A program made the position numbers and the translations under genes. The notes beneath the pieces were generated by a model. It was not told the origin of the DNA. It did not search any database and saw nothing but the letters and a program-made list of their open reading frames with translations. Shown here in pieces: positions 42,337 to 53,290 of a DNA stretch of 64,000 nucleotides. Source of the DNA: Streptomyces sp. NBC_00224 (GTDB taxonomy: Bacteria > Actinomycetota > Actinomycetes > Streptomycetales > Streptomycetaceae); contig NZ_CP108106.1 of assembly GCF_041435195.1 (NCBI RefSeq), positions 5,433,501-5,497,500 on the forward strand, read 5' to 3'. Numbering within the stretch: position 1 is the first letter of the stretch; every line of letters begins with the position of its first letter.

Positions 42337-43650
42337 GTGCTCACCGCGTTCGCCCAGGCGTTCAAGACGCCTGACCTGCGCAAGAAGCTGCTCTTCACGC
42401 TCGGCATCATCGTGCTCTACCGGATGGGGACGCACGTCCCGATCCCCGGTGTGAGCTACAAGAACGTGCAGATCTGTGTGGACCAGGCCCAGCAGGGCAA
42501 CAGCCTTTTCGGCCTGGTGAACATGTTCAGCGGCGGCGCGCTGCTGCAGATCACGATCTTTGCGCTGGGCATCATGCCGTACATCACGGCGAGCATCATT
42601 CTGCAGCTGCTGACCGTGGTGATCCCGCGCCTGGAGGCCCTCAAGAAGGAGGGCCAGGCCGGCACGGCCAAGATCACGCAGTACACGCGTTATCTGACCG
42701 TGGCGCTGGCGATCCTGCAGGGCACCGGCCTGGTGGCCACCGCCCGCAACGGCGCGCTGTTCAGCGGCTGCCAGGTCGCCACCGAGATCGTGCCGAACCA
42801 CTCGATCTTCACCACCATCACGATGGTGGTCACCATGACCGCCGGCACCGCCGCCGTCATGTGGCTCGGTGAGCTCATCACCGACCGCGGCATCGGTAAC
42901 GGCATGTCGATCCTGATGTTCATCTCGATCGCCTCCAGCTTCCCGACCTCGCTGTGGGCCATCAAGAAGCAGGGCCACCTGGCGCAGGGCTGGATCGAGT
43001 TCAGCACCGTCATCCTGGTCGGCCTCGTCATGGTCGCCCTGGTGGTCTTCGTGGAGCAGGCCCAGCGCCGCATCCCGGTGCAGTACGCGAAGCGCATGAT
43101 CGGCCGCCGTTCCTACGGCGGTACATCGACCTACATCCCGCTGAAGGTCAATCAGGCGGGTGTGATTCCCGTCATCTTCGCGTCGTCGCTGCTCTACATC
43201 CCGGCGCTGGTCGTGCAGTTCTCCAACTCGACCGCGGGCTGGGCGACCTGGGTCAAGGACAACTTCGTCAAGGGCGACCACCCGTACTACATCATCACGT
43301 ACTTCCTCCTGATCGTGTTCTTCGCCTTCTTCTATGTGGCGATCTCGTTCAACCCCGAGGAAGTCGCTGACAACATGAAGAAGTATGGTGGCTTCATCCC
43401 GGGCATCCGGGCTGGTCGACCTACTGCTGAGTACCTGAGCTACGTGCTCAACCGGATCACCTGGCCGGGGTCGCTGTATCTGGGACTGATCGCGCTCGTA
43501 CCGACGATGGCGTTGGTGATCTTCGGGGCCAACCAGAGCTTCCCGCTGGGCGGGACAAGCATCCTCATCATCGTGGGTGTGGGTCTGGAGACCGTGAAGC
43601 AGATCGAGAGCCAGCTCCAGCAGCGCAATTACGAAGGGTTCCTCCGCTGA
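42337..43650 (+). CDS. secY: Preprotein translocase subunit SecY
   Basis: 437 residues from the GTG at 42337, with GCAGGAGG upstream; longer in-frame starts to 42220 lack a site. It is the channel-forming subunit of SecYEG with ten membrane helices. [23 protein letters not shown] is helix 1, and [33 protein letters not shown] contains the plug region and helix 2. The cytosolic loops with [10 protein letters not shown] bind SecA and the ribosome. The upstream leader may carry a promoter (TAAGGT at 42211). The stop overlaps adk by 1 nt. Confidence 0.97.
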   Translation: MLTAFAQAFKTPDLRKKLLFTLGIIVLYRMGTHVPIPGVSYKNVQICVDQAQQGNSLFGLVNMFSGGALLQITIFALGIMPYITASIILQLLTVVIPRLEALKKEGQAGTAKITQYTRYLTVALAILQGTGLVATARNGALFSGCQVATEIVPNHSIFTTITMVVTMTAGTAAVMWLGELITDRGIGNGMSILMFISIASSFPTSLWAIKKQGHLAQGWIEFSTVILVGLVMVALVVFVEQAQRRIPVQYAKRMIGRRSYGGTSTYIPLKVNQAGVIPVIFASSLLYIPALVVQFSNSTAGWATWVKDNFVKGDHPYYIITYFLLIVFFAFFYVAISFNPEEVADNMKKYGGFIPGIRAGRPTAEYLSYVLNRITWPGSLYLGLIALVPTMALVIFGANQSFPLGGTSILIIVGVGLETVKQIESQLQQRNYEGFLR

Positions 43651-44309
43651 TGCGAATCGTCCTCGTCGGGCCGCCCGGTGCCGGCAAGGGAACGCAGGCC
43701 GCGTTCCTCGCCAAGAACCTCGGGATCCCGCACATCTCCACGGGCGACCTCTTCCGTGCCAACATCAGCCAGGGCACGGACTTGGGCAAGCAGGCCAAGT
43801 CGTACATGGACGCCGGCAACCTGGTGCCGGACGAGGTCACCATCGGGATGGCCAAGGACCGCATGGCCCAGGCGGACGCCGAGAACGGCTTCCTGCTCGA
43901 CGGGTTCCCGCGCAACGTGGTGCAGGCCGAGGCGCTCGACGAGGCGCTGAAGGCGGACGGTCTGGGGCTCGACGCCGTCCTGGACCTCGAAGTACCCGAG
44001 GACGAGGTCGTGAAGCGGATCGCCGGCCGGCGCATCTGCCGCACCGACTCCGCCCACGTCTTCCACGTCACCTACAACGCGCCGAAGACCGAGGGTGTCT
44101 GCGACACCTGCGGCGGCGAGCTGTACCAGCGCGGCGACGACACCGAGGACACGGTCCGCAAGCGCCTTGAGGTCTACCACAGCGAGACCGAGCCGATCAT
44201 CGACTTCTACCGGGCCCAGGGCCTGGTCGTCACGATCTCGGCGCTCGGCAAGGTCGACGACGTCACGGAGCGCGCAATGCACGCCCTGAAGGCCGAGAAC
44301 ACGGCCTGA
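43650..44309 (+). CDS. adk: Adenylate kinase
   Basis: 219 residues from the ATG at 43650. It catalyses ATP + AMP to 2 ADP. The P-loop is GPPGAGKGT (7-15) and the AMP-binding segment is FLLDGFPRN. The LID domain is of the long form and carries CRTD and CDTCG pairs, the layout of zinc-binding Gram-positive enzymes, with Asp in one ligand position. It is coupled to secY. Confidence 0.97.
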   Translation: MRIVLVGPPGAGKGTQAAFLAKNLGIPHISTGDLFRANISQGTDLGKQAKSYMDAGNLVPDEVTIGMAKDRMAQADAENGFLLDGFPRNVVQAEALDEALKADGLGLDAVLDLEVPEDEVVKRIAGRRICRTDSAHVFHVTYNAPKTEGVCDTCGGELYQRGDDTEDTVRKRLEVYHSETEPIIDFYRAQGLVVTISALGKVDDVTERAMHALKAENTA

Positions 44310-44337
44310 TTTCCGGTACTTCCGGTACGCAGTTGAA

Positions 44338-44369
44338 CGGCCGCGGTGCCCCTCCGGGCGCCGCGGCCG
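44338..44369 (+). terminator. Terminator hairpin after adk
   Basis: A 14-bp stem with one wobble (44338-44351 with 44356-44369) and a CTCC loop, 28 nt after the adk stop. Confidence 0.7.
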
Positions 44370-44462
44370 CTGCCGTGTCCGGGCCCGGGTGGCCGTATCG
44401 TGGACGTACCCCCGTATCCGTTCCTCCTTCCCCCGCACTCGTTCAGAAAGGCGTCAGTCGCC

Positions 44463-45308
44463 ATGGTGGAGATCAAGACCCCCGAGCAGATCGCGAAGAT
44501 GCGCGAGGCGGGGCTGGTCGTCGCCGCCATCCACGCGGCGACCCGCGAGGCCGCGGTGCCCGGCGCCACGACGAGGGACCTGGACGAGGTCGCCCGCAAG
44601 GTGATCGCCGAGCACGGCGCCAAGTCGAACTTCCTGGGGTACGGCGGGTTCCCCGCGACCATCTGCACCTCGGTCAACGAGGTCGTCGTCCACGGCATCC
44701 CGGACGAGAAGACGGTCCTGAAGGACGGCGACGTCATCTCCATCGACGCGGGCGCGATCATCGACGGCTGGCACGGCGACGCGGCCTTCACGGCCTTCGT
44801 GGGCTCGGGTCACGCTCCGGAGCTGATCGAGCTCTCCCGGGTGACCGAGGAGTCGATGTGGGCCGGTATCGCGGCGGTGAAGAAGGGCAACCGCCTGGTG
44901 GACGTCTCCCGGGCGATCGAGAGCTACATCCGCCGCCAGCCGCGCCCGCCGAAGGGCAAGTACGGGATCATCGAGGAGTACGGCGGCCACGGCATCGGCT
45001 CCGAGATGCACATGGACCCGCACCTCCTGAACTACGTGGACAAGCGCCGCCTGCTCGGCCGCCACAACCCCAAGCTGATCCCCGGCTTCTGCCTGGCCAT
45101 CGAGCCGATGGTGTCGCTGGGCACGCCCCGCACCGAGGTGCTGGAGGACGACTGGACGGTCATCACGACCGACGGCACCTGGTCCTCGCACTGGGAGCAC
45201 TCGGTCGCCCTGACCGAGGCGGGCCCGATCGTCCTGACCTCCCCGGACTGCGGCAAGGCGAAGCTGGCGGAGTACGGCGTGACGACGGCGCCGGACCCGC
45301 TGGGCTGA
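44463..45308 (+). CDS. map: Type I methionine aminopeptidase
   Basis: 281 residues from the ATG at 44463 (GAAAGG upstream); longer starts run through the adk terminator. It removes the initiator Met from nascent proteins. It has the pita-bread fold, with metal ligands in SIDAGAIIDGWHGDAAFT (two Asp), GGHGIGSEMH (His), AIEPM (Glu) and WEHSVALTE (Glu). The secY-adk-map-infA order is conserved across actinobacteria. Confidence 0.96.
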   Translation: MVEIKTPEQIAKMREAGLVVAAIHAATREAAVPGATTRDLDEVARKVIAEHGAKSNFLGYGGFPATICTSVNEVVVHGIPDEKTVLKDGDVISIDAGAIIDGWHGDAAFTAFVGSGHAPELIELSRVTEESMWAGIAAVKKGNRLVDVSRAIESYIRRQPRPPKGKYGIIEEYGGHGIGSEMHMDPHLLNYVDKRRLLGRHNPKLIPGFCLAIEPMVSLGTPRTEVLEDDWTVITTDGTWSSHWEHSVALTEAGPIVLTSPDCGKAKLAEYGVTTAPDPLG

Positions 45309-45385
45309 CCCGTCCGGGGCTGTCCGCTTAACGATCTAGTGTTGAGGGCAAACTTCCCTGATTCGTCTTTTCGGGTGCCCTGACG

Positions 45386-45391
45386 TAGACT
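45386..45391 (+). promoter_or_regulatory. Possible -10 box of infA
   Basis: TAGACT, 81 nt before the infA start. The -35 region (TTCGTC at 45362) is weak. Confidence 0.35.
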
Positions 45392-45471
45392 GATGCGTCG
45401 GCTCTGGTGTACCCGTGTGTCCGCACACGAACGCGAGAGTCGATCAAGGTAGCCGATTCGAAAGGCGAAGC

Positions 45472-45693
45472 GTGGCCAAGAAGCAAGGTGCCATCGAAAT
45501 CGAGGGCACCGTGATCGAGTCCCTCCCGAACGCCATGTTCAAGGTGGAACTCCAGAACGGTCACAAGGTCCTCGCGCACATCAGCGGCAAGATGCGGATG
45601 CACTACATCCGTATCCTCCCGGATGACCGGGTCGTGGTGGAGCTCTCTCCCTACGACCTGACGCGTGGCCGGATCGTCTACCGGTACAAGTAG
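45472..45693 (+). CDS. infA: Translation initiation factor IF-1
   Basis: 73 residues from the GTG at 45472 (GAAAGG upstream). It is an OB-fold factor that occupies the A site during initiation. [26 protein letters not shown] and the C-terminal [12 protein letters not shown] are diagnostic. Full length. Confidence 0.98.
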   Translation: MAKKQGAIEIEGTVIESLPNAMFKVELQNGHKVLAHISGKMRMHYIRILPDDRVVVELSPYDLTRGRIVYRYK

Positions 45694-45721
45694 ATCTCAC
45701 GACCCGGAGAACCTGAATCCC

Positions 45722-45835
45722 ATGAAGGTCAAGCCGAGCGTCAAGAAGATCTGCGACAAGTGCAAGGTGATCCGCCGTCACGGCCGGGTCATGGTCATCT
45801 GCGACAACCTGCGCCACAAGCAGCGCCAGGGCTGA
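45722..45835 (+). CDS. rpmJ: 50S ribosomal protein L36, zinc-binding form
   Basis: 37 residues from the ATG at 45722, preceded by [28 protein letters not shown] carries C11 and C14; C27 and H32 complete the zinc site. This is the C+ form; a cysteine-free paralogue under zinc control is often found elsewhere in such genomes. It is 28 nt after infA. Confidence 0.96.
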   Translation: MKVKPSVKKICDKCKVIRRHGRVMVICDNLRHKQRQG

Positions 45836-46036
45836 CGCACGCCGACCGACCTGCATTTACGCAGTTCTTCGCGCGACGCACGTAAACGTACATACGCAGA
45901 GCCCGTCGGGCCGTGTTCCACGGTTGACGACACCTCCGGCGGGGGCCGGGGACCCGGACGTACCACCTCTCAGCAGAGACGGTCGGCGGTCGGGAGTGGT
46001 TCTGCGGAAGACCCCCGAACACACAGGAGCCATTGA

Positions 46037-46417
46037 ATGGCACGCGTTTCCGGTGTTGACATCCCCCGCGAAAAGCGGGTGGAGATCGCACTCACCTACG
46101 TCTTCGGTATCGGGCGCACCCGGTCCAAGGAGATCCTCGACTCCACCGGCGTGAACCCGAACACCCGCGTTCGTGACCTGGCCGAAGAGGACCTGGTCAA
46201 GATCCGCGAGTACGTGGACGCCAACCTCCGCACCGAGGGTGACCTCCGCCGCGAGATCCAGGCCGACATCCGCCGCAAGGTCGAGATCGGCTGCTACCAG
46301 GGTCTGCGTCACCGTCGTGGCCTTCCGGTCCACGGCCAGCGCACCAGCACGAACGCGCGTACCCGCAAGGGCCCGCGTCGCGCGATCGCCGGTAAGAAGA
46401 AGCCGGGCAAGAAGTAG
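46037..46417 (+). CDS. rpsM: 30S ribosomal protein S13
   Basis: 126 residues from the ATG at 46037. It is a head protein contacting P-site tRNA and forming bridges B1a/B1b. [21 protein letters not shown] and [24 protein letters not shown] are typical. The 201-nt gap upstream has no clear promoter hexamers. Confidence 0.98.
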   Translation: MARVSGVDIPREKRVEIALTYVFGIGRTRSKEILDSTGVNPNTRVRDLAEEDLVKIREYVDANLRTEGDLRREIQADIRRKVEIGCYQGLRHRRGLPVHGQRTSTNARTRKGPRRAIAGKKKPGKK

Positions 46418-46483
46418 TCCTCAGCAGGACGCTTACTCAGCGGTCTTCGCTGTAGGACCGACCACCTCCCGTAGGAGATTTAG

Positions 46484-46888
46484 ATGCCCCCCAAGGGTCG
46501 TCAGGGCGCTGCCAAGAAGGTGCGCCGCAAGGAAAAGAAGAACGTCGCTCACGGGCACGCCCACATCAAGAGCACGTTCAACAACACGATCGTCTCGATC
46601 ACGGACCCCTCGGGCAACGTGATCTCCTGGGCGTCCGCCGGCCACGTCGGCTTCAAGGGCTCCCGCAAGTCGACTCCGTTCGCCGCGCAGATGGCCGCCG
46701 AGTCGGCCGCCCGCCGCGCGCAGGAGCACGGCATGCGCAAGGTCGACGTCTTCGTCAAGGGTCCGGGCTCCGGCCGCGAGACCGCGATCCGCTCCCTCCA
46801 GGCCACTGGCCTTGAGGTCGGCTCGATCCAGGACGTCACCCCGACGCCGCACAACGGCTGCCGTCCGCCCAAGCGCCGCCGCGTCTGA
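46484..46888 (+). CDS. rpsK: 30S ribosomal protein S11
   Basis: 134 residues from the ATG at 46484 (GTAGGAGA upstream). It is a platform protein next to the mRNA exit. [24 protein letters not shown] and the C-terminal [18 protein letters not shown] are diagnostic. No rpsD lies between rpsK and rpoA, unlike E. coli. Confidence 0.98.
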   Translation: MPPKGRQGAAKKVRRKEKKNVAHGHAHIKSTFNNTIVSITDPSGNVISWASAGHVGFKGSRKSTPFAAQMAAESAARRAQEHGMRKVDVFVKGPGSGRETAIRSLQATGLEVGSIQDVTPTPHNGCRPPKRRRV

Positions 46889-46914
46889 CGCACGGCTGCT
46901 GGACTGAGGTTTTC

Positions 46915-46946
46915 GGGCGGTACGGCTCTTCGGAGGCGTGCCGCCC
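46915..46946 (+). terminator. Hairpin between rpsK and rpoA
   Basis: GGGCGGTACG (46915-46924) pairs with CGTGCCGCCC (46937-46946), one wobble, and the inner part closes on a TTCG loop. It is probably a processing or attenuation site. Confidence 0.5.
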
Positions 46947-47013
46947 GTACCCTTGCAGTACGTATCACCACGAGGGCGTCAAATAGTGGGCGCCCACGAC
47001 TGAAGGAACACAC

Positions 47014-48036
47014 ATGCTTATCGCTCAGCGCCCCTCGCTGACCGAAGAGGTCGTCGACGAGTACCGCTCGCGGTTCGTGATCGAGCCGCTGGAGCCGGGC
47101 TTCGGCTACACCCTCGGCAACTCCCTGCGCCGCACCCTCCTGTCCTCGATCCCGGGCGCCGCTGTCACCAGCATCCGGATCGACGGCGTTCTGCACGAGT
47201 TCACCACCGTGCCGGGCGTCAAGGAGGATGTGACCGACCTCATCCTCAACATCAAGCAGCTGGTCGTCTCCTCGGAGCACGACGAGCCGGTCGTGATGTA
47301 CCTGCGCAAGCAGGGCCCGGGTCTCGTCACCGCCGCCGACATCGCGCCCCCGGCCGGTGTCGAGGTGCACAACCCCGACCTGGTCCTCGCCACGCTGAAC
47401 GGCAAGGGCAAGCTGGAGATGGAGCTGACCGTCGAGCGCGGTCGCGGCTACGTCTCCGCCGTGCAGAACAAGCAGGTGGGCCAGGAGATCGGCCGTATCC
47501 CGGTCGACTCCATCTACTCGCCGGTGCTCAAGGTCACGTACAAGGTCGAGGCGACCCGTGTCGAGCAGCGCACCGACTTCGACAAGCTGATCGTCGACGT
47601 CGAGACCAAGCAGGCCATGCGCCCGCGTGACGCCATGGCGTCCGCCGGTAAGACCCTGGTCGAGCTGTTCGGTCTGGCGCGCGAGCTCAACATCGACGCC
47701 GAGGGCATCGACATGGGCCCGTCCCCCACGGACGCCGCCCTCGCCGCTGATCTCGCCCTGCCGATCGAGGAGCTTGAGCTCACCGTTCGGTCGTACAACT
47801 GCCTCAAGCGTGAGGGCATCCACTCCGTGGGTGAGCTCGTGGCGCGCTCCGAGGCCGACCTGCTCGACATCCGCAACTTCGGTGCGAAGTCGATCGACGA
47901 GGTCAAGGCGAAGCTGGCCGGTATGGGCCTCGCGCTGAAGGACTCGCCTCCCGGCTTCGACCCGACCGCTGCCGCCGACGCCTTCGGCGCCGACGACGAC
48001 GCGGACGCCGGTTTCGTCGAGACCGAGCAGTACTAA
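47014..48036 (+). CDS. rpoA: DNA-directed RNA polymerase subunit alpha
   Basis: 340 residues from the ATG at 47014 (GAAGGAA upstream). The N-terminal domain (to about 230) dimerises and holds beta and beta'; [26 protein letters not shown] is its signature. After a flexible linker, the C-terminal domain (about 250-315) has [17 protein letters not shown] and [14 protein letters not shown] for UP-element and activator contacts. An acidic tail follows. Confidence 0.98.
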   Translation: MLIAQRPSLTEEVVDEYRSRFVIEPLEPGFGYTLGNSLRRTLLSSIPGAAVTSIRIDGVLHEFTTVPGVKEDVTDLILNIKQLVVSSEHDEPVVMYLRKQGPGLVTAADIAPPAGVEVHNPDLVLATLNGKGKLEMELTVERGRGYVSAVQNKQVGQEIGRIPVDSIYSPVLKVTYKVEATRVEQRTDFDKLIVDVETKQAMRPRDAMASAGKTLVELFGLARELNIDAEGIDMGPSPTDAALAADLALPIEELELTVRSYNCLKREGIHSVGELVARSEADLLDIRNFGAKSIDEVKAKLAGMGLALKDSPPGFDPTAAADAFGADDDADAGFVETEQY

Positions 48037-48118
48037 GAGAAACTTCCGGCCCGCACTAGCGGGTCGGTAACTGACACCGGTACCTGACACGGCCGGTGCA
48101 GACACTAGGAGAAACACC

Positions 48119-48610
48119 ATGCCGCGTCCCGCAAAGGGTGCCCGTCTGGGCGGCAGCGCCGCGCACGAGCGTCTGCTTCTCGCCAACCTGGCGAAGTCGC
48201 TGTTCGAGCACGGCCGTATCACGACGACCGAGGCCAAGGCCCGCCGCCTGCGTCCGGTCGCCGAGCGCCTGATCACCAAGGCGAAGAAGGGCGACATCCA
48301 CAACCGTCGCCTGGTGCTGCAGACGATCACCGACAAGGGCATCGTCCACACCCTCTTCACCGAGATCGCGCCGCGCTTCTCGGAGCGTCCGGGTGGTTAC
48401 ACCCGTATCACCAAGATCGGCAACCGCCGTGGTGACAACGCGCCGATGGCCGTGATCGAGCTGGTCGAGGGCGAGATCGCCAAGAAGGCGACCGTCGCCG
48501 AGGCCGAGGCCGCTGCGAAGCGCGCCGTCAAGGAGGCCGACGAGGCCAAGGCCGCCGAGGCGACCGAGGTCGAGGACGCCGCTCCGGCGGAGGAGTCGAA
48601 GGACGCGTAA
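48119..48610 (+). CDS. rplQ: 50S ribosomal protein L17
   Basis: 163 residues from the ATG at 48119 (AGGAGAA upstream). [25 protein letters not shown] is typical. A C-terminal Ala/Glu/Lys-rich extension of about 45 residues is an actinobacterial feature. It is the last gene of the alpha operon. Confidence 0.98.
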   Translation: MPRPAKGARLGGSAAHERLLLANLAKSLFEHGRITTTEAKARRLRPVAERLITKAKKGDIHNRRLVLQTITDKGIVHTLFTEIAPRFSERPGGYTRITKIGNRRGDNAPMAVIELVEGEIAKKATVAEAEAAAKRAVKEADEAKAAEATEVEDAAPAEESKDA

Positions 48611-48629
48611 GCGTTCCGCAGACTGACGG

Positions 48630-48661
48630 ACGGGTCCGTTCCCTTCGGGGGACGGGCCCGT
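48630..48661 (+). terminator. Terminator of the alpha operon
   Basis: A 14-bp stem with two wobbles (48630-48643 with 48648-48661), a TTCG loop and a downstream T-rich stretch, 20 nt after rplQ. Confidence 0.85.
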
Positions 48662-48710
48662 TCCGCTTTTGCTGCCGGTCCGGGAGGGCCGGTCTGAGAG
48701 GATCTGTTAC

Positions 48711-49577
48711 GTGAGTGATGAGGTGGAGCCCGGCCGCGTCCGGGTGCGTCTTGACCTGTCGTACGACGGCAAGGACTTCTCCGGCTGGGCCAAGCAGCCC
48801 AGCGGTCGGCGGACGGTCCAGGGCGAGATCGAGAACGCGCTGCGCACGGTGACGCGGGCGTCCGAGACGTACGCCCTGACGGTCGCCGGGCGCACCGACG
48901 CGGGCGTGCACGCGCGCGGGCAGGTGGCCCATGTCGACCTGCCCGAGGAGGTCTGGGCCGAGCACCGCGAGAAGCTGCTGCGGCGGCTCGCGGGACGGCT
49001 GCCGCACGATGTCCGGATCTGGCGGGTCGGGGAGGCCCCCGGCGGGTTCAACGCGCGCTTCTCCGCGATCTGGCGGCGGTACGCGTACCGGGTGACGGAC
49101 AATCCCGGCGGCGTCGACCCGCTGCTGCGCGGCCATGTGCTGTGGCACGACTGGGAGTTGGACGTCGAGGCGATGAACGCGGCCTCGGCCGCGCTGCTCG
49201 GCGAACACGACTTCGCGGCGTACTGCAAGAAGCGCGAGGGCGCCACCACCATCCGCACGCTCCAGAAGCTGTCCTGGGTGCGGGGCGAGGACGGCATCGT
49301 CACGGCGACCGTGCGGGCGGACGCGTTCTGCCACAACATGGTCCGCTCGCTGGTGGGCGCGCTGCTGTACGTCGGTGACGGGCACCGGGGCGTGGAGTGG
49401 CCGGGCAAGGTGCTGGCGGCGGCGGTGCGGGACTCGTCGGTGCACGTGGTCAAGCCGCACGGGCTCACCCTGGAGGAAGTCGGCTACCCCGCCGACGAGT
49501 TGCTGGCCGCGCGCAGCCGCGAGGCGCGGAACATGCGGACGTTGCCGGGGGCGGACGCGGGGGCGGGCTGCTGCTGA
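48711..49577 (+). CDS. truA: tRNA pseudouridine(38-40) synthase TruA
   Basis: 288 residues from the GTG at 48711. It isomerises uridines 38-40 in the anticodon arm of many tRNAs. The catalytic Asp is D63 in [24 protein letters not shown] and the C-terminal [17 protein letters not shown] are family motifs. It is conserved downstream of rplQ. A short Gly/Ala/Cys tail follows the fold. Confidence 0.96.
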   Translation: MSDEVEPGRVRVRLDLSYDGKDFSGWAKQPSGRRTVQGEIENALRTVTRASETYALTVAGRTDAGVHARGQVAHVDLPEEVWAEHREKLLRRLAGRLPHDVRIWRVGEAPGGFNARFSAIWRRYAYRVTDNPGGVDPLLRGHVLWHDWELDVEAMNAASAALLGEHDFAAYCKKREGATTIRTLQKLSWVRGEDGIVTATVRADAFCHNMVRSLVGALLYVGDGHRGVEWPGKVLAAAVRDSSVHVVKPHGLTLEEVGYPADELLAARSREARNMRTLPGADAGAGCC

Positions 49578-49599
49578 CGGGGGTGCCGCTCGGGCGGGG

Positions 49600-50568
49600 G
49601 TGCTGCTCGGGCGGGGTGTCCGCGACGGCGTGATCCTCTCCGTCCGGGCCACCCGGGGCCTGGATCTGGCGCAGCACTTCTCCAACTGCGATTACAGCGA
49701 CAGCAAGTGGCACTCGTACGAACGCCGGCTCCTGTGCTTCGTGCCGGGTGCCGTCGAGGCGGGCGCGGCCTACGAGTTGTCGTCGAAGCTGGATGTGGCG
49801 GCGGGTCACATCGCGTACAAGGAGTGGCTCCACGCCACCGCGCTGCCGGACACGGCGGCCAACCGGGCGGAGCTGCGCGGTGATGCCAAGGCGGTCAAGG
49901 GCGAGGGTCCCGAGCTGAAGCTGAACAAGCTGCCACAGGGCGCGCCGGACCCGAAGCCGTTGGGCGAGGACGAGTTCATCTTCGCGAACAAGGCCGACTT
50001 CGCGGTGACGGGCGGCCGGGTGAAGGGCGCGCCGGGTCGGACCGTGAAGGCGACCGTGGAGTTCCGCAACCTCGGGCCCGCGTGGGTGAACGAGCTCTGG
50101 CGCCAGCGGTCCATCACGGGCGTCGCGATCGACTTCCCCGCCGGTGTCGAGGTGACCAAGGCGCCGGCCCACTGTGCCCCGCCGAGCCCCCCGGACCTCC
50201 CGTCCAAGGCCGGTGTCGACTACACGTGCTTCACGAGTTACATCGTCACCGAGGACGAGCGGGACGCGTTCACGTTCGAGGTGCGGCTCGGCAAGAAGGC
50301 CGGGACGGCCAAGGGGAGCGCCGAGATCACCGCCGCGCCGATCGACGCCGACAAGAAGAACAACGTGGCTGAGCTGGTCTTCGAGACGGCGGCCGAGGGC
50401 TCGGGCACGGGTGGCGCCACGGGCGGCACATCCGGGACCACCGGCGGATCCGGTGGCCGTCTCGCCGCGACCGGTACCTCGGTCACCCCCGCCCTCGGCG
50501 GTGGGGCGCTGCTCCTGGTTGTCGCGGGCGCGGCCGCGAGGACCGCGGTCAAGCGCCGTCGGGGCTGA
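49600..50568 (+). pseudogene. Sortase-type cell-wall-anchored protein lacking its signal peptide (5'-truncated)
   Basis: An open frame of about 322 residues from a GTG at 49600 (alternative 49630). The C-terminus is a full sorting signal: LAATG, a hydrophobic stretch (LGGGALLLVVAGAAARTA) and the basic end KRRRG, after a Gly/Thr-rich spacer. The middle part has two Ig-like/DUF11-like segments (GRTVKATVEFRNLGPAWV and DAFTFEVRLGKKAG). A secreted anchored protein needs an N-terminal signal peptide, but the frame begins abruptly inside mature-type sequence (VILSVRATRGLDLAQHFSNCDY) only 22 nt after the truA stop. I infer a deletion of the 5' end, leaving a remnant. Confidence 0.65.
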
Positions 50569-50620
50569 GGTTCCGCTTCGGCCGCGAGCCGTCCGTGGCC
50601 GGCCGCGCCCACGCGGCGGA

Positions 50621-50648
50621 GCCGCACATGTCACAGCCCCGCGCCCCT
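50621..50648. repeat. Copy 2 of a short dispersed repeat
   Basis: It is near-identical to 18467-18495 (GCCGCACATGTCACAG to GCGCCCCT) and overlaps the stop codon of the membrane-protein gene. Confidence 0.6.
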
Positions 50649-51510
50649 ATGGGGCGCTCGGTGCCGTCGCGGCCGCCTGGGCCTGGGCCTCGCCGCGGGC
50701 GACGATCTGGCGGAAGGTGAATTCGGCCAGATCGTCGCCGGCGGCGAAGGCGTTCTTGTCGCCCTTGGTGACGCTCTTGCCGTCGGTGTAGCCGCTGATA
50801 CTGAAGTAGGCGTACCGGCCGTACGAGTTGGAGAGGTTGCGGCAGACCGCGTGGCCGCCGTCGCAGAACCCGGAGACCCCGTCACCCGTGAGCGGGGCGA
50901 GGCCGATGCCCGCCTGCTGCTTGGCGCGCAGCGCCTTCGCCTCGGTCTCGAAGGTGGCTACACCTATGGTCACGGCGACGCCGTCCCTCACATAGGTGGC
51001 CCGGATGACCTGGTCGCAGCCGTTGGACGTGAGGGCCGAGCCGAGCGAGCCGCGGGTCGCGGCGGCGCAGTCGGTGGTCCGGGCGGTGGGGCCCTTGGTG
51101 TAGGTGCGGTCGCCCATCTTCAGCGTCTTGCCGGGGAAGAGCGTGTCGGCGCTCAGCGGCGCCTTGTCCTTCTTGGCGCTGGATATGAAGTCGTGCGGGT
51201 TGGGCGGGGGCGGCGGCGCCACCGACGAGAACGACGGCTGCGGCTCGGCGGTGCCGCTGGGCAGCGTCTGCGCGGAGGGCAGCTCGCTCGCGGACTTCCC
51301 GTCGGCGCCGTTCTTGGAGTCACCGGTGCTCACGATGGCGGTCGCGACGATGGCCACCACCGCGGCCGTGGCGATCGCCCCGCCGCCGATCAGCAGCCAG
51401 CGCTTCTTGCGGCCGCGCGCCGCGGCCTCGTCGGCGAGCGCCGCCCAGTCCGGTGTGCCGTTGCCGTTGTCCCCCGGGCCCCATGCGGGTCCCCCTTGCC
51501 CAAAGCTCAT
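50647..51510 (-). CDS. Single-pass membrane protein of unknown function
   Basis: 287 residues from the ATG at 51510 (MSFGQGGPAWGPGD); longer starts up to 51588 were rejected. The cytoplasmic N-terminal part of about 35 residues ends in GRKKRW, then one membrane helix (LLIGGGAIATAAVVAIVATAI, about 37-57), a Ser/Pro-rich linker (SVAPPPPPNPHDF) and an exported C-terminal domain with four Cys, likely two disulfides. It has no known family motif. It is divergent from the ABC-F gene (57-nt gap). Confidence 0.75.
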   Translation of the reverse strand: MSFGQGGPAWGPGDNGNGTPDWAALADEAAARGRKKRWLLIGGGAIATAAVVAIVATAIVSTGDSKNGADGKSASELPSAQTLPSGTAEPQPSFSSVAPPPPPNPHDFISSAKKDKAPLSADTLFPGKTLKMGDRTYTKGPTARTTDCAAATRGSLGSALTSNGCDQVIRATYVRDGVAVTIGVATFETEAKALRAKQQAGIGLAPLTGDGVSGFCDGGHAVCRNLSNSYGRYAYFSISGYTDGKSVTKGDKNAFAAGDDLAEFTFRQIVARGEAQAQAAATAPSAP

Positions 51511-51566
51511 GGCGCGCATCTTAATTCGGTTGTGGGCGGACGTACGGAGTGGGCGACAATCCGCGT

Positions 51567-53189
51567 ATGGGACATGTAGAGGCCGCACACCTGGAGTACT
51601 ACCTGCCGGACGGGCGGGTCCTGCTCGCCGACGCGTCGTTCCGGGTGGGGGAGGGTGCGGTGGTGGCCCTGGTCGGGGCGAACGGCGCCGGGAAGACGAC
51701 CCTGCTGCGGATGATCTCCGGCGAGCTCCAGCCGCACGGCGGGACCGTCACCGTGGGCGGCGGACTCGGTGTGATGCCGCAGTTCGTGGGCTCGGTGCGG
51801 GACGAGCGTACGGTCCGTGACCTGCTGGTCTCGGTGGCCCAGCCGAGGATCCGGGAGGCGGCGGCCGAGGTGGACCGGGCCGAGCACCTGATCATGACGG
51901 TCGACGACGAGGCCGCGCAGATGGCGTACGCGCAGGCGCTGAGCGACTGGGCGGAGGCGCGGGGGTACGAGGCCGAGACGGTCTGGGACATGTGCACGAT
52001 GGCCGCGCTCGGCGTCCCGTACGAGAAGGCGCAGTTCCGGCAGGTGCGCACGCTCTCCGGCGGTGAGCAGAAGCGGCTCGTCCTGGAGGCGCTGCTGCGC
52101 GGCCCGGAGGAGACGCTGCTCCTGGACGAGCCGGACAACTATCTGGACGTGCCGGGCAAGCGCTGGCTGGAGGGGAAGCTGAAGGAGACCCGCAAGACGG
52201 TCCTCTTCGTCTCCCACGACCGCGAGCTGCTCTCGCGGGCCGCCGACAAGATCGTCAGCCTGGAGCCGAGCCCCGCGGGTACGGACGTGTGGGTGCACGG
52301 CGGCGGCTTCGCCACGTACCACGACGCCCGCAAGGAGCGGTTCGCCCGCTTCGAGGAGCTCAAGCGGCGCTGGGACGAGGAGCACGCGCGGCTGAAGGCG
52401 CTGGTGCTGCGGCTGCGCAACCAGGCGGCGATCAGCCCGGACATGGCGTCGCGGTACCGGGCGATGCAGACGCGCTTCAGGAAGTTCGAGGAGGCCGGGC
52501 CGCCGCCGGAGCCGCCGCGCGAGCAGGAGATCTCGATGCGGCTGCGGGGCGGGCGTACCGGTGTACGTGCCGTGACCTGCGAAAACCTTGAGCTCACCGG
52601 ACTCATGAAGCCGTTCTCGCTGGAGATCTTCTACGGCGAGCGGGTGGCGGTCCTCGGGTCGAACGGTTCCGGGAAGTCCCACTTCCTGCGGCTGCTGGCC
52701 GGGGACGCGTCGGTGGCGTCCACGGGCACGTGGAAGCTGGGGGCGCGGGTGGTTCCCGGCCACTTCGCGCAGACCCACGCGCACCCGGAGCTGCTGGGGC
52801 GCACGCTCGTCGACATCCTGTGGACGGAGCACGCGAAGGACCGGGGCGGGGCGATGTCGGTGCTGCGGCGGTACGAGCTGGAGCGCCAGGGCGACCAGGC
52901 CTTCGAGAAGCTCTCCGGCGGCCAGCAGGCCCGCTTCCAGATCCTCCTCCTGGAGCTGTCCGGGACCACGGCGCTGCTCCTGGACGAGCCGACGGACAAC
53001 CTCGACCTGGAGTCGGCGGAGGCGCTCCAGGACGGGCTTGAGGCGTACGAGGGGACGGTCCTCGCCGTCACCCACGACCGCTGGTTCGCGAAGTCCTTCG
53101 ACCGCTACCTGGTCTTTGGCTCGGACGGGGTCGTGCGGGAGACGGGGGAGCCGGTGTGGGACGAGCGGCGGGTGGAGCGGGCGAGGTAG
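51567..53189 (+). CDS. ABC-F family ATPase
   Basis: 540 residues from the ATG at 51567. Two ABC domains are fused without membrane segments, the hallmark of ABC-F translation or antibiotic-resistance factors acting at the ribosomal E site. Walker A motifs are GANGAGKTT (37-45) and GSNGSGKS (364-371), signatures LSGGEQ and LSGGQQ, and Walker [12 protein letters not shown] and [11 protein letters not shown]. The charged inter-domain linker (about 255-330, [28 protein letters not shown]) would reach the peptidyl-transferase centre. Whether it protects from a drug or is a housekeeping factor cannot be told. Confidence 0.9.
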   Translation: MGHVEAAHLEYYLPDGRVLLADASFRVGEGAVVALVGANGAGKTTLLRMISGELQPHGGTVTVGGGLGVMPQFVGSVRDERTVRDLLVSVAQPRIREAAAEVDRAEHLIMTVDDEAAQMAYAQALSDWAEARGYEAETVWDMCTMAALGVPYEKAQFRQVRTLSGGEQKRLVLEALLRGPEETLLLDEPDNYLDVPGKRWLEGKLKETRKTVLFVSHDRELLSRAADKIVSLEPSPAGTDVWVHGGGFATYHDARKERFARFEELKRRWDEEHARLKALVLRLRNQAAISPDMASRYRAMQTRFRKFEEAGPPPEPPREQEISMRLRGGRTGVRAVTCENLELTGLMKPFSLEIFYGERVAVLGSNGSGKSHFLRLLAGDASVASTGTWKLGARVVPGHFAQTHAHPELLGRTLVDILWTEHAKDRGGAMSVLRRYELERQGDQAFEKLSGGQQARFQILLLELSGTTALLLDEPTDNLDLESAEALQDGLEAYEGTVLAVTHDRWFAKSFDRYLVFGSDGVVRETGEPVWDERRVERAR

Positions 53190-53260
53190 GCCCCCAGGGG
53201 GATCACCCCACCCCGCCCGCGCTCAGCCCCCACCCACCCGCAGCCGAAGGCCGGGCCGTT

Positions 53261-53290
53261 TTGACCCGCACGGGGGACCCCGGGTATTCT
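53261..53290 (+). promoter_or_regulatory. Promoter of rplM-rpsI
   Basis: TTGACC (53261-53266) and TATTCT (53285-53290) with an 18-nt spacer, leaving a leader of about 185 nt before rplM. Confidence 0.6.
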
